Notes: generated by a model not told the origin, from the sequence alone. Counted from the first letter of the stretch, positions 33,595 to 43,955 are shown. The stretch: DNA of 45,636 nucleotides from an uncultured Polaribacter sp. (GCA_905480405.1 CAJQQH010000028.1:1-45636), one strand, 5' to 3'. Numbers and translations are program-made.

Positions 33595-34863
33595 ATGAAA
33601 TATTTTTTACTATTTTTTCTACTACTACAAAGCTTATTTTCATTTTCACAACTTCAAATATCTACGTTAGATATTCAGACAAATGATTTAGTCTATGACT
33701 CAAATACTGATAGAATTTATGTTTCTATACCTAGTTCAAACGGATCGAACGGAAATAGTATAGGAATCATAAACCCAGCTACAAGTGAAATAGAAAAAAC
33801 AATTTTTATAGGTAGTGAACCTACCGTTTTAGCTATTTCTGATAATGGAGAATATATATACAGCGGTTTTAGCGGAGCTTCATTAATAAGAAGATTTGTA
33901 GTTGCTACTCAAACATCTGGATTACAATTTAGTTTAGGAACCGATTCTACTTCTGGTTCTTATTATGCAGAAGATATAGAAGTTATGCCCAATAACCCAA
34001 CAACCATAGCTGTTTCTAGAAAAAACATTACTTCCTCACCAAGACATGAAGGAGTTGCTATTTATGATAATGATCAATTACGATCTACAACAACACCAGA
34101 TCATAGTGGAAGCAATAAAATAGAGTTTGATAATCAAAACTCACTAATTGGTTACAACAATGAAACTTCAGAATTTGGAATTAGAAATCACTCTATTAAT
34201 AATTCTGGAGTTACAACTACCAATATTACTCAAAACGTTTTATCTGGTTTTGGTGTTGATTTTATCTATCAAGGAAATAATAATAATAATAACGAAAAAA
34301 GTAATAATAGTAGAATATACTCAGATAACGGAAAAGTAATAGATACATCTAACTCTCCATTTGTCATTGGAAGTTTTCCTAATATAAATGGACCTGTAGC
34401 TTATGATACAATAAATGACCTAGTCTGTTTTGCTAATTACGAATCTGGAGTTATTAAGTTTATAAGATTTAACCCAAATACTTTTTTGCTTTTTGATAGT
34501 TTAACTGTTTCACAAACTAACGAAGAAGCTAAAAATCTAATTACTTGTGGTAATAATTGCTATGCTTTTAATACAGAAGACAATAAGATTATCATTATTA
34601 AAGATTCAAGTTTAGGAATAATAAATTCTAACATTAACAACAATATAAGTATCTCTCCTAACCCTGTAATTGATTACCTTACCATAAAAAATAGTGTATT
34701 ATTAAATGAAATTAGTATTTTAGATACTTCTGGAAGATTAGTTTTTAATAAAATTAATAGTTTAAATAAAATTTATTTAGGTAATTTGTCAAGTGGTATA
34801 TACTTTATAAAAAGTAAATACATCAATAATACAATTTCTACAAAAAAAATAATCGTTAAATAA
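33595..34863 (+). CDS. Secreted beta-propeller protein with type IX sorting domain
   Basis: The 422-residue protein has a signal peptide (MKYFLLFFLLLQSLFSFSQ). Residues about 20-340 look like a YncE-type propeller (VYDSNTDRIYVSIPSS, TVLAISDNGEYIYSGFSG, EVMPNNPTTIAVSR). Residues about 348-422 are a type A T9SS C-terminal domain: SISPNPVIDYLTIKNS, ILDTSGRLVFN, LSSGIYFIK, ISTKKIIVK. The protein should therefore cross the outer membrane by T9SS and be attached to or released from the cell. The Asn-rich loop NNNNNEKSNNS sits in the propeller. It is 33 bases after the GT2 gene. Confidence 0.9.
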   Translation: MKYFLLFFLLLQSLFSFSQLQISTLDIQTNDLVYDSNTDRIYVSIPSSNGSNGNSIGIINPATSEIEKTIFIGSEPTVLAISDNGEYIYSGFSGASLIRRFVVATQTSGLQFSLGTDSTSGSYYAEDIEVMPNNPTTIAVSRKNITSSPRHEGVAIYDNDQLRSTTTPDHSGSNKIEFDNQNSLIGYNNETSEFGIRNHSINNSGVTTTNITQNVLSGFGVDFIYQGNNNNNNEKSNNSRIYSDNGKVIDTSNSPFVIGSFPNINGPVAYDTINDLVCFANYESGVIKFIRFNPNTFLLFDSLTVSQTNEEAKNLITCGNNCYAFNTEDNKIIIIKDSSLGIINSNINNNISISPNPVIDYLTIKNSVLLNEISILDTSGRLVFNKINSLNKIYLGNLSSGIYFIKSKYINNTISTKKIIVK

Positions 34864-34901
34864 GTACCTTATATAATATCATTATCTAATTTTTAATTTC
34901 T

Positions 34902-36617
34902 ATGAAAAACTTTTTAGACCAAGCAAAACAATGGCTTACACCAACTTTTGATGCAGAAACTCAAACAGAAGTAAACGACCTAATTAACAATAATCCAGAT
35001 GATTTAGCAGATAGATTCTATAAAGACATGGAATTTGGAACTGGAGGAATGCGTGGTGTTATGGGAGCTGGAACTAATAGAATTAATAAATATACTTTAG
35101 GTAGAGCTACACAAGGTTTATCTAATTACTTAATAGAAAATGTAAAAAAAGATCAATTAAAAGTTGTAATTGCTTTTGATTGTAGACATAATAGTAAAAA
35201 GTTTGCAAAAGTTGTTGCTGATGTTTTATCTGCCAATAACATTAAAGTCTTTCTTTTTGAAGATTTACGCGCAACACCAGAATTATCTTTTGCAGTGCGT
35301 CATTTAGATTGTGATGCAGGTATTGTTTTAACAGCTTCTCATAATCCGCCAGAATATAACGGGTATAAAGTGTATTGGGCAGATGGTGGGCAAATTGTAC
35401 CTCCTCATGATAGTGGAATTATAGGAAATGTAAACTCACTAGATTTTTCTGAAATAAAATTTGACTCAAACGAAGATTTAATTGAAATTATAGGTAAAGA
35501 AGTTGATGATGTTTTTATCGAAAATTCAGTAAAAAACGGTTCATTATCAGATAAAATTGATCGAAAAAATTTAAAAATAGTTTTTACTTCTTTACACGGA
35601 ACTTCTATTGTTTCTGTGCCAGATGCATTAGCAAAAGCAGGTTATACAGATGTGCATATTGTTGAAGAACAAAGAGTACCAAACGGTGATTTCCCAACTG
35701 TAAAATCTCCAAACCCAGAAGAGCCAGAAGCTTTAAAGATGGCTACAGATTTAGCTAACAAAATTGGAGCTGATATTGTTATTGGAACAGACCCAGATTG
35801 TGATCGTTTAGGTGTTGCTGTAAGAGATACTGATGGAAATATGAAATTGATGAACGGAAATCAAACAATGGTTGTTATGACAGATTTCTTATTAAGAAAA
35901 TGGAAAGAAGAAGGAAAAATAAATGGTAAACAATTTGTAGGTTCTACGATTGTTTCTACTGAGTTAGTAAATGATGTTGCAGCTAATTATAATGTTGAAA
36001 CCAAAGTTGGTTTAACAGGTTTTAAATGGATTGCAAAAATGGTTAGAGATTTTCCTGAGCAAGATTTTATTGGTGGTGGAGAAGAAAGCTTTGGTTATAT
36101 GGTTGGCGATTTTGTAAGAGATAAAGATGCAGTTACAGCAACACTTTTGGCTTGTGAAGTTGCTGCATATGCAAAACAAAACGGAAGTTCTTTCTATAAA
36201 GAATTGTTAGATATTTATGTAAATAATAAATTCTATAAAGAGCATTTAATTTCTATTACTAAGAAAGGAATGGATGGTGCTGCAGAAATTAAGCAGATGT
36301 TAAGCGATATGCGTAACAATCCTATCACAGAAATTGATGGAGAAAAAATAGAATCACTTTCTGACTATCAAGCATCAACTAAGAAAAACTTAATTACAGG
36401 TAATGTTGAAAACATCGATTTACCTAAATCTAATGTATTAATTTATCAAACTGCAAACGGAACAAGAATTGCTGCGAGACCTAGTGGAACAGAACCTAAA
36501 ATTAAGTTCTATTTTAGTGTTAATTCTCAATTAGAAAAAGCAGAAAATGCAGACACAACAGAATCAGATTTAGACGCTAAGATTCAACGTATTATTAAAG
36601 AAATGAAACTGAATTAA
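34902..36617 (+). CDS. Phosphoglucomutase/phosphomannomutase
   Basis: The 571-residue enzyme interconverts hexose 1- and 6-phosphates and supplies precursors for nucleotide sugars. Motifs are FGTGGMRGVMG (45-55), the phosphoserine loop TASHNPP (144-150, Ser146), the metal loop DPDCDR (297-302), the sugar loop GEESFGY (393-399), and RPSGTEPKIKFY near 540 for phosphate binding. The length fits the PGM2-like group common in Bacteroidota. The TAA overlaps the next ATG (TAATG), so it is translationally coupled to the ABC exporter. Confidence 0.95.
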   Translation: MKNFLDQAKQWLTPTFDAETQTEVNDLINNNPDDLADRFYKDMEFGTGGMRGVMGAGTNRINKYTLGRATQGLSNYLIENVKKDQLKVVIAFDCRHNSKKFAKVVADVLSANNIKVFLFEDLRATPELSFAVRHLDCDAGIVLTASHNPPEYNGYKVYWADGGQIVPPHDSGIIGNVNSLDFSEIKFDSNEDLIEIIGKEVDDVFIENSVKNGSLSDKIDRKNLKIVFTSLHGTSIVSVPDALAKAGYTDVHIVEEQRVPNGDFPTVKSPNPEEPEALKMATDLANKIGADIVIGTDPDCDRLGVAVRDTDGNMKLMNGNQTMVVMTDFLLRKWKEEGKINGKQFVGSTIVSTELVNDVAANYNVETKVGLTGFKWIAKMVRDFPEQDFIGGGEESFGYMVGDFVRDKDAVTATLLACEVAAYAKQNGSSFYKELLDIYVNNKFYKEHLISITKKGMDGAAEIKQMLSDMRNNPITEIDGEKIESLSDYQASTKKNLITGNVENIDLPKSNVLIYQTANGTRIAARPSGTEPKIKFYFSVNSQLEKAENADTTESDLDAKIQRIIKEMKLN

Positions 36618-38443
36618 TGGCATACTTTAAAGACATTTTAAAATATGAGAAGAAATACAGAAAATTTACTGTTTTAAATATTCTATTCAATATTTTATAT
36701 GCCATTTTTAATGTATTATCTGTATTAGCTTTTATTCCTGTGCTAAATATATTGTTTGGCACAGAAAAAAAAGTTATCCTAAAACCTGAATATGAAGGTT
36801 TAACAAACATTGGTAGTTATCTAGAAAATAGTTTCAACCACTTTATTTATCAAAAAATTATTGATGACGGTGAAATAAACGTGCTTCTATTTATCTGTTT
36901 ATTATCACTTTCATTATTCTTTTTTAAAAACTTATTTAGGTACCTAGCTTCTTATGCTATTACTTTTTTAAGAACAGGAATCGTAAAAGATTTAAGAGAT
37001 AAACTTTATAATAAAATTGTAGAATTACCAGTTGCTTACTTTTCAGAAAAAAGAAAAGGAGATATTATTGCTCGAATGACTTCTGATGTTCAAGAAGTTG
37101 AAAACTCTATATTAACTTCTATAGAAACTATTGTTAGAGAACCATTAACAGTGATTATATCAATCACTATTATGCTTTTTATGAGTTTAAAATTAACATT
37201 ATTTGTTTTTATTTTACTACCTGTTTCTGGTTTTATAATTTCTTCGATCAGTAAAAAATTAAAAGCAAGTTCTGGTAAAGCCCAAAAAGAAACTGGAAAC
37301 TTTTTATCTTTTATAGAAGAGACATTAACTGGCTTAAGGATTATTAAAGGTTTTAATGCTGAAAGTGTGATTGAAAAAAAATTCAATAACTCTACACGAA
37401 ATTTTAGAAAATTAATGACTAGCGTTTTTCATAGACAAACCCTAGCATCTCCAATGAGTGAGTTTTTAGGTTCTGCAACAATTATTGCAATACTTTGGTA
37501 TGGTGGTGCAGAAGTTATAAACAAAACAAGCGCTTTAGATTCTAGTAAATTTCTAGGCTATATTCTTTTATTTTACACGGTTTTAAACCCTATTAAATTA
37601 ATAACAACAACATTTTACAATATTCAAAAAGGAGAAGCTTCTGCCGAAAGAATAATGACTGTTTTAAATACAGAGAATCGTATAAAAGACAAACAAGATG
37701 CAATTATTAAAGAGGAATTTAAAAGTAAAATTGAATTTAAGAACATTTCTTTTAAATACAAAGATGACTATGTTTTAAAAGACTTTTCACTAACTATTAA
37801 TAAAGGAGAAACGGTTGCTTTGGTTGGTCAGTCTGGAAGCGGAAAATCTACACTAGCAAACCTTATTACTCGTTTTTACGATGTTAATAAAGGTGATATT
37901 TTAATTGATGGAGAGAGCATTAAAAACGTTACCAAAAAATCTTTACGTAATTTAATGGGTATTGTTTCTCAGGATTCTATTTTATTTAATGATTCAATAA
38001 CGAATAATATTAAATTAGGAACACAAAGTGCAACTGACATCGCTATTTTAGAAGCTGCTAAAATTGCAAATGCAGACGAGTTTATTCAAAATTTACCAGA
38101 AAAATACAATACAAATATTGGAGATAGCGGAAACACACTTTCCGGAGGACAAAAACAACGTTTATCTATTGCTAGAGCTGTTTTAAAGAATCCGCCAATA
38201 ATGATTTTAGATGAAGCAACTTCTGCCCTAGATACAGAGTCTGAACAATTAGTACAAATTGCTTTAGAGAAAATGATGCAAAACAGAACCTCTCTAGTTA
38301 TTGCACATAGATTATCTACAATTCAAAAAGCAGATAGTATTGTCGTGATGAAAAAAGGTAAAATTGTTGAACAAGGTAAACATGATGAACTACTTGCCAA
38401 AAAAGGTGAATATTTTAAATTAGTTACTATGCAATCGCTTTAA
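36617..38443 (+). CDS. MsbA-like ABC exporter, lipid/polysaccharide type
   Basis: The 608-residue half-transporter has an ABC exporter membrane domain (about 15-335; six hydrophobic helices) and an ATPase domain (about 370-608): Walker A GQSGSGKST (404-412), Q-loop VSQDSILF, LSGGQ (508-512), Walker B MILDEATSALD (529-539) and the H-loop AHRLST. Its closest kinds are MsbA and other lipid flippases, which move lipid A core or lipid-linked glycans to the outer leaflet. A homodimer is expected. It is coupled by one base to the phosphohexomutase, and a strong terminator follows. Confidence 0.93.
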   Translation: MAYFKDILKYEKKYRKFTVLNILFNILYAIFNVLSVLAFIPVLNILFGTEKKVILKPEYEGLTNIGSYLENSFNHFIYQKIIDDGEINVLLFICLLSLSLFFFKNLFRYLASYAITFLRTGIVKDLRDKLYNKIVELPVAYFSEKRKGDIIARMTSDVQEVENSILTSIETIVREPLTVIISITIMLFMSLKLTLFVFILLPVSGFIISSISKKLKASSGKAQKETGNFLSFIEETLTGLRIIKGFNAESVIEKKFNNSTRNFRKLMTSVFHRQTLASPMSEFLGSATIIAILWYGGAEVINKTSALDSSKFLGYILLFYTVLNPIKLITTTFYNIQKGEASAERIMTVLNTENRIKDKQDAIIKEEFKSKIEFKNISFKYKDDYVLKDFSLTINKGETVALVGQSGSGKSTLANLITRFYDVNKGDILIDGESIKNVTKKSLRNLMGIVSQDSILFNDSITNNIKLGTQSATDIAILEAAKIANADEFIQNLPEKYNTNIGDSGNTLSGGQKQRLSIARAVLKNPPIMILDEATSALDTESEQLVQIALEKMMQNRTSLVIAHRLSTIQKADSIVVMKKGKIVEQGKHDELLAKKGEYFKLVTMQSL

Positions 38444-38493
38444 TTTACTTACATACAATCTAATAGACTCTTATAATTTTAACTACCATATAA

Positions 38494-38544
38494 ATAAAAA
38501 ATCACCTATAGAATTCATTTGGAATTTTATAGGTGATTTTTTAT
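38494..38544. terminator. Bidirectional 17-base terminator hairpin
   Basis: ATAAAAAATCACCTATA at 38494-38510 and its perfect complement at 38528-38544 with a 17-base loop stand between the convergent ABC exporter and pyruvate carboxylase genes, with T runs on both strands. Confidence 0.92.
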
Positions 38545-38586
38545 TCCCCTTACTTTACTTAGCTTAAAACTAGTAAATCTGTATTT

Positions 38587-41500
38587 TTACTTTAGTACTA
38601 AAATTAAATCATCTGAGTTTACCATTGTACCTTCTTTTAAAACTATCTTACCAATAACAGCATTATCTGTAGCGGTAATTGTAGTTTCCATTTTCATGGC
38701 TTCAATAATAAATAATGGTTGGTTTTTAACAATAGCATCTCCTTTTTTAACCAGTATAGTAGACAATAACCCTTGTAAAGGTGCGCCTATTTGATTAATA
38801 TCACTCTTATCTGCTTTTGCGTTTTGTACAGATACAACTTTAATCGATTCATCTTTAATTTGTACAGTTCTACCTTGTCCGTTTACTTTAAAATAAACGG
38901 TAACCATTCCATCTGAGTTAGGTTTCCCCATAGAATCAAATGTAATTAACAACGTTTTCCCTTTATCTAATTCAACAGAGATCTCTTCTCCTCTTTCCAT
39001 TCCATAGAAAAAATTTTTAGTAGGTAAGTTTGTTAAATTATCATATTTTAAATGTCTGTTATAAGCATCTGTAAATACTTTTGGGTATAATTTATAAGAA
39101 AGAAAGTCTGTAAAATCTATCTTTCTCCCTAAATCATTTTCAAATATTTTTCTAAACTCTGCATATTCATTTTCAAAATCTACAGGAGGAATATGAGCGT
39201 TTGGTCTGTCTGTAAATGGCTTTTGATCTTTTAAAATTAGCTTTTGTAATTTTTCTGGAAATCCGTTTACTGGTTGTCCTAACTCTCCTTTAAAGAAGCT
39301 AACTACAGATTGCGGAAATGAAATAGTATCTCCTCTTTCTAATACATCTTTAATAGTTAAATTATTACTTACTAAATATTGCGCCATATCACCAACAACT
39401 TTAGAACTTGGTGTAACCTTTACAATATTACCAAACAATGTATTTACATCTCCATACATTTTTGTTATTTCATGAAAACGATCTTCTAAGCCTAAAGCCT
39501 GAGCTTGTGGTTTTAAATTGGAATATTGCCCTCCAGGAATCTCATGTTTAAAAACCTCTCCAGAACCTGCTTTTAATCCAGATTCAAAAGGGTAATAATA
39601 TTCTCTAACCGTTTCCCAATAATTAGAATACTCGTTTAAAGAATCTATATTAATAGGATTTTCACGCTCATTAAACCTCATCATTTCTACAACCGAATTA
39701 AAATTAGGTTGAGATGTTAAACCAGACATACCACTTAATGCGACATCAACAACATCTACTCCAGCTTCAATTGCTTTTAAATAAGTGGCAGATTGTATTG
39801 ATGAAGTATCGTGTGTATGTAAATGAAGCGGAATATTAATTTCTGACTTTAAAGCAGTGATTAGTTCTGAAGCTGCATAAGGTTTTAACAAACCAGCCAT
39901 ATCTTTAATTCCTAAAATATGTGCTCCGGAGTTTTCTATCTCCTTGGCAAGGCTTATATAATACTTTAAGTTATATTTTGTGTTTTTAACATCTAAAATA
40001 TCTCCTGTATAACAAATAGAGCCTTCTGCTAAACCTTTTGTTTTTGTTCTTACGTGCTCAATACAAGGCGCAATTGATTTCATCCAATTTAAAGAATCAA
40101 AAACCCTAAAAACGTCTACACCGTTCTCCCAAGATTGTTCAACAAATTTTCCAATTAAATTATCGGAATATGCAGTATAACCAACACCATTAGAACCTCT
40201 AATTAACATTTGCAACAAAACATTGGGCATCTTTTTTCTAAGTAATTGCAAACGCTCCCAAGGGTTTTCTTGTAAAAAACGTAAGCAAACATCAAAAGTT
40301 GCGCCTCCCCAAACTTCCATACTAAAAATGTCTGAGTGGTTTTTAGCATACCCTTCTGCAACCTTTAACATATCAAACGTTCTCATTCTTGTAGCTAAAA
40401 GACTTTGGTGCGCATCTCGCATTGTAGTGTCTGTAAAATGAATTTTCTTTTCATTTTTTAACCATTGAGAAAATTTTTCTGGTCCTAATTCTGTTAACAA
40501 ATCCTTTGTCCCTTTTGGATAAGCAGCATTTACATCAAAGGCAGGAACTTTTGGTTTTATAAATGTTTTTGTTGCATCTACTTTTTTAACATCAGTATTT
40601 CCATTAACAGTAATTTCTCCTAGGTAGGTAATAATTTTATTTGCTCTATTTCTTGGAGCTTTAAAGATAAATAAATCAGGATTTGCCTTTATAAAATTAA
40701 CGGTAATAGCTCCTTTTCTAAAAGTATCGTGTTTTAAAATATTATCTAAAAAAGACATATTTGTTTTTACACCTCTAATTCTAAACTCACTTAAAGCTCT
40801 TCTAACTTTTCTTGTTGCACCATCTAAAGTTCTGCTATTTGCAGTAACTTTTACCAACATAGAATCGAAAAAAGGAGAAATTGTAACACCTTGATAAACA
40901 CTACCCGCATCTAAACGAATACCAAAACCAGAAGCACTTCTATAAGTAGAAATTGTTCCATAATCTGGTTTAAAACCGTTTTGAGGGTCTTCTGTTGTTA
41001 TTCTACACTGTAAAGCGTAACCAGTAATTTTAATAGTTTCTTGACTTGGTATCTTTATTTGTTGATCTGCTAATTTATAACCACCAGCAATAAACAACTG
41101 TGTTTTAACTAAATCTATATTTGTTATCACCTCTGTAACTGTGTGCTCTACTTGAATTCTTGGGTTTACTTCAATAAAATAAATAGATCCATCATCATCT
41201 ACTAAAAACTCTACAGTACCAATATTATTATAATTTACTGCTTTACAAATTTTAATTGCATAGTTGTATAATGCATCTTTAGTTTCTTGCTTTAAACCAA
41301 AAGAAGGCGCAAATTCAATTACTTTTTGATAACGTCGTTGCACAGAACAATCTCTTTCAAATAAATGAACCGTATTGCCATAATTATCTGCAACAATTTG
41401 TATTTCTATATGTTTAGGATTCTCTACAAATTTTTCTAAGAAAACGGTGTCATCACCAAAAGCATTTAAAGCTTCTCTTTTACTCTCATTAAAAGCTTTT

Positions 41501-42039
41501 TTTAACTCTTCTTCTTTTCTAATAACTCGCATTCCTCTTCCACCACCACAAGAAGCTGCCTTTAACATTAAAGGATAGCCAATTTTGTTTGCTTCAGAAA
41601 GTGCAATTTCTATATTTTCTAAAGGTTCTTTATTGCTTTTAATAATAGGAATATCATTTGCAATAGCAACTTTCTTTGCTGTAATTTTATCGCCAAGAGA
41701 TTTTAAAACAGACACCTTAGGACCTATAAAAACAATATTATTGTCTTCACATTTCTGAGCAAAATTTGCGTTTTCAGATAAAAAACCATAACCAGGATGT
41801 ATCGCATCAACATTATTTTCTAGTGCTACTTTTATAATAGCATCAATATTTAAATAAGGTTTTAAAGGTTGGTTATCTTCGCCAATTTGATAAGATTCAT
41901 CAGCTTTATATCTATGTAAAGAATATCGGTCTTCAAAAGTATAAATACCAACAGTTTTTACATTAATCTCTGTACAAGCTCTAAATATTCTAATTGCTAT
42001 CTCTCCTCTATTAGCAACAAGGACCTTCTTAATTTTCAT
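38587..42039 (-). CDS. pyc: Pyruvate carboxylase
   Basis: This 1150-residue, single-chain enzyme makes oxaloacetate from pyruvate, bicarbonate and ATP. Domains in order are biotin carboxylase (about 1-450; VANRGEIAIR, AASCGGGRGMRV, EVNPRIQVEHTVTE), carboxyltransferase (about 530-830; DTTMRDAHQSLLATRMRT, EVWGGATFDVCLRFL, LHLHTHDTS), the tetramerisation domain, and a C-terminal biotinyl domain with EAMKMET, biotin on Lys1116. The length is standard. The 5' leader holds a palindrome at 42057-42070. It provides anaplerosis, common in heterotrophic flavobacteria. Confidence 0.97.
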   Translation of the reverse strand: MKIKKVLVANRGEIAIRIFRACTEINVKTVGIYTFEDRYSLHRYKADESYQIGEDNQPLKPYLNIDAIIKVALENNVDAIHPGYGFLSENANFAQKCEDNNIVFIGPKVSVLKSLGDKITAKKVAIANDIPIIKSNKEPLENIEIALSEANKIGYPLMLKAASCGGGRGMRVIRKEEELKKAFNESKREALNAFGDDTVFLEKFVENPKHIEIQIVADNYGNTVHLFERDCSVQRRYQKVIEFAPSFGLKQETKDALYNYAIKICKAVNYNNIGTVEFLVDDDGSIYFIEVNPRIQVEHTVTEVITNIDLVKTQLFIAGGYKLADQQIKIPSQETIKITGYALQCRITTEDPQNGFKPDYGTISTYRSASGFGIRLDAGSVYQGVTISPFFDSMLVKVTANSRTLDGATRKVRRALSEFRIRGVKTNMSFLDNILKHDTFRKGAITVNFIKANPDLFIFKAPRNRANKIITYLGEITVNGNTDVKKVDATKTFIKPKVPAFDVNAAYPKGTKDLLTELGPEKFSQWLKNEKKIHFTDTTMRDAHQSLLATRMRTFDMLKVAEGYAKNHSDIFSMEVWGGATFDVCLRFLQENPWERLQLLRKKMPNVLLQMLIRGSNGVGYTAYSDNLIGKFVEQSWENGVDVFRVFDSLNWMKSIAPCIEHVRTKTKGLAEGSICYTGDILDVKNTKYNLKYYISLAKEIENSGAHILGIKDMAGLLKPYAASELITALKSEINIPLHLHTHDTSSIQSATYLKAIEAGVDVVDVALSGMSGLTSQPNFNSVVEMMRFNERENPINIDSLNEYSNYWETVREYYYPFESGLKAGSGEVFKHEIPGGQYSNLKPQAQALGLEDRFHEITKMYGDVNTLFGNIVKVTPSSKVVGDMAQYLVSNNLTIKDVLERGDTISFPQSVVSFFKGELGQPVNGFPEKLQKLILKDQKPFTDRPNAHIPPVDFENEYAEFRKIFENDLGRKIDFTDFLSYKLYPKVFTDAYNRHLKYDNLTNLPTKNFFYGMERGEEISVELDKGKTLLITFDSMGKPNSDGMVTVYFKVNGQGRTVQIKDESIKVVSVQNAKADKSDINQIGAPLQGLLSTILVKKGDAIVKNQPLFIIEAMKMETTITATDNAVIGKIVLKEGTMVNSDDLILVLK

Positions 42040-42056
42040 ATTTTATATTTTTTTTT

Positions 42057-42070
42057 AGCGAATGTTCGCT
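42057..42070. promoter_or_regulatory. Palindrome (AGCGAA-TG-TTCGCT) in pyc leader
   Basis: A six-base inverted repeat with a two-base spacer lies 18 bases upstream of the pyc ATG. It may be an operator or a chance hairpin; no TAnnTTTG box is clear nearby. Confidence 0.3.
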
Positions 42071-42140
42071 GTAAATATACAAAACGCAAATTAAGTATTA
42101 GTTTTTAAGTAAAGAAAAACATTAGAATAGGCTCAATTAA

Positions 42141-42533
42141 TTATCCTTCTTGGTATTTCATCAAAAGTTCCGCCATTTTCTGATGAATTAAATTCACCGC
42201 TTTTAACGGCCTTAGCATCACTTTAAAATTGATTATTTTACCATCAGAATTCCAAGAAATCATATCAATTCCGTTTACAATAATCCCATCAATTTCAACT
42301 TCAAATTCTAATAAAGTTTCCGTTTCATTAACAACTTCTCTTACATACTTAAAAGTATCATTAAAAAAAACTACAAATGCAGCAGACAAATACATAAACA
42401 CTATTTCCTTACCTTTCTGAGGAGTGTGCACTACAGGTGAATAAAATACAACGTCATCAGCTAATATTTTAGATAACTTTTCTTTATCTTGTTTAAGAAT
42501 TATACTATGCCAAGTTTCTAGATTAGAATTCAT
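42141..42533 (-). CDS. NTF2-like (SnoaL/DUF-type) small protein
   Basis: The 130-residue protein has the NTF2-like cone fold seen in SnoaL-type proteins: WHSIILKQDKEKLSKILADDVVFYSPVVHTPQKGKEIVFMYLSAAF, then LEFEVEIDGIIVNGIDMISWNSDGKIINFKVMLRPLKAV. The family includes isomerases and many proteins of unknown function; there is no diagnostic active-site set here. It directly follows the CCA gene with no gap, so it is the last gene of the Sua5-CCA operon, though a tRNA-related role is not implied. Confidence 0.85.
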   Translation of the reverse strand: MNSNLETWHSIILKQDKEKLSKILADDVVFYSPVVHTPQKGKEIVFMYLSAAFVVFFNDTFKYVREVVNETETLLEFEVEIDGIIVNGIDMISWNSDGKIINFKVMLRPLKAVNLIHQKMAELLMKYQEG

Positions 42534-43955
42534 TTAATTTTGTTTTAGACCTAAAGACAGCCCTTTTTTAATCATAAAATTAAAACATGCTTCATGCTCA
42601 TTAGGTATTTCTCCTTCTAAAATAGCTTCTTTAATTGCTTCTTTAATTTGACCAATCTCTCTACAAGGTTTAATATTAAAAGTTGTCATAATTTCTTCTC
42701 CCGTAACCGGTGGTTGAAAATTTCTAACTTTATCTCTTGCTTCTACTTCTTTAATCTTAGCTCTAACAATTTCAAAATTATTGTGATAACGTTTAAATTT
42801 CTTCGGATTTTTAGTTGTAATATCTGCTTCACATAACGTCATTAAAGAATTAATGTCGTCTCCAGCATCAAAAACTAAACGTCTAATTGCAGAGTCAGTT
42901 ACTTCAGAAGCTAAAACAATTGGCCTAGAACTTAAAAGCACCATTTTTTGAACAAATTTCATTTTATTATTCAATGGCATTTTTAATCGCTTAAATAATT
43001 TATATACCATTTTAGAACCAACAAATTCATGGCTATGAAAAGTCCAGCCTACTTTTTTACTAAATCTTTTTGTAGGTGCTTTACCAATATCGTGCAATAA
43101 AGCCGCCCAACGTAACCAAACATCATTGGTGTTTTCAGAGATATTATCTACCACTTCTAACGAGTGATAAAAATTATCTTTATGCTTCTGTCCTTCTACT
43201 TCTTCTACGCCTTTTAAGTCTATTAATTCAGGAAGAATCTGACGTAATAAATCTGTCTGCTCTAACAACAAAAATCCTATTGAAGGCTTTGTTGATGATA
43301 AAATTTTATTTAATTCATCAATAATTCTTTCCCTTGTAATTATTTTAAGGCGTTGTGCATTTTTATTAATTGCTGATAATGATGCTATCTCAATTTCGAA
43401 ATTTAATTGTGTTGCAAAACGAATTGCTCGCATCATCCTTAAAGGATCATCAGAATACGTAATATCAGGATCTAAGGGTGTTTTAATAATTTTACTCTCT
43501 AAATCATCAATCCCGTTAAACGGATCTAATAACTCCCCAAAATTACCTTCATTTAAACTTAACGCTAAAGCGTTAATTGTAAAATCTCGTCTGTTTTGAT
43601 CATCTTGTAAAGTTCCTTCAGAAACTTCAGGATTTCTACTATCTTCTGTATAAGATTCTTTTCTTGCTCCAACAAACTCAATTTCTACATCTTTATAACG
43701 TAACATTGCTGTTCCGTAAGTTTTAAAAACTTGAACTTTTGGTTTATTTGGTAACAACTTAGCAACCTTTTGTGCTAACTCAATTCCACTACCTACTGCT
43801 ACAACATCTATGTCTTTTGCGGTTCCTCTCTTTAAGAAAAAGTCGCGAACAAAACCTCCTATTACATAAGAGTCTATTTGTAATTGTTGAGATGCTTTTG
43901 ATATTACACTAAAAATTTCTGATGAAATTGCTTCTTTAAAGAATTGTTTTTGCAT
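42534..43955 (-). CDS. cca: CCA-adding tRNA nucleotidyltransferase with HD domain
   Basis: The 473-residue protein belongs to the class II tRNA nucleotidyltransferase family. The head has GGFVRDFFLKRGTAKDIDVV (about 32-51) with the metal-binding DxD, ENRR-like QNRRDFTINALAL (about 120-132), and DPLRMMRAIRFATQL. An HD domain (LRWAALLHDIGKAP, near 285) follows, giving phosphodiesterase or phosphatase activity as in Escherichia coli-type enzymes. It adds or repairs the 3' CCA end of tRNAs. It lies five bases after the Sua5-type gene and is adjacent to the NTF2-like gene. Confidence 0.94.
   Translation of the reverse strand: MQKQFFKEAISSEIFSVISKASQQLQIDSYVIGGFVRDFFLKRGTAKDIDVVAVGSGIELAQKVAKLLPNKPKVQVFKTYGTAMLRYKDVEIEFVGARKESYTEDSRNPEVSEGTLQDDQNRRDFTINALALSLNEGNFGELLDPFNGIDDLESKIIKTPLDPDITYSDDPLRMMRAIRFATQLNFEIEIASLSAINKNAQRLKIITRERIIDELNKILSSTKPSIGFLLLEQTDLLRQILPELIDLKGVEEVEGQKHKDNFYHSLEVVDNISENTNDVWLRWAALLHDIGKAPTKRFSKKVGWTFHSHEFVGSKMVYKLFKRLKMPLNNKMKFVQKMVLLSSRPIVLASEVTDSAIRRLVFDAGDDINSLMTLCEADITTKNPKKFKRYHNNFEIVRAKIKEVEARDKVRNFQPPVTGEEIMTTFNIKPCREIGQIKEAIKEAILEGEIPNEHEACFNFMIKKGLSLGLKQN

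Noticed and set aside
33595-34863. Mobile or phage-related gene because of Asn-rich low complexity
   Set aside because: Signal peptide, propeller strands and T9SS sorting domain explain the gene.
42057-42070. Riboswitch in the pyc leader
   Set aside because: The leader is too short and shows only one small hairpin; no known aptamer fold can be seen.
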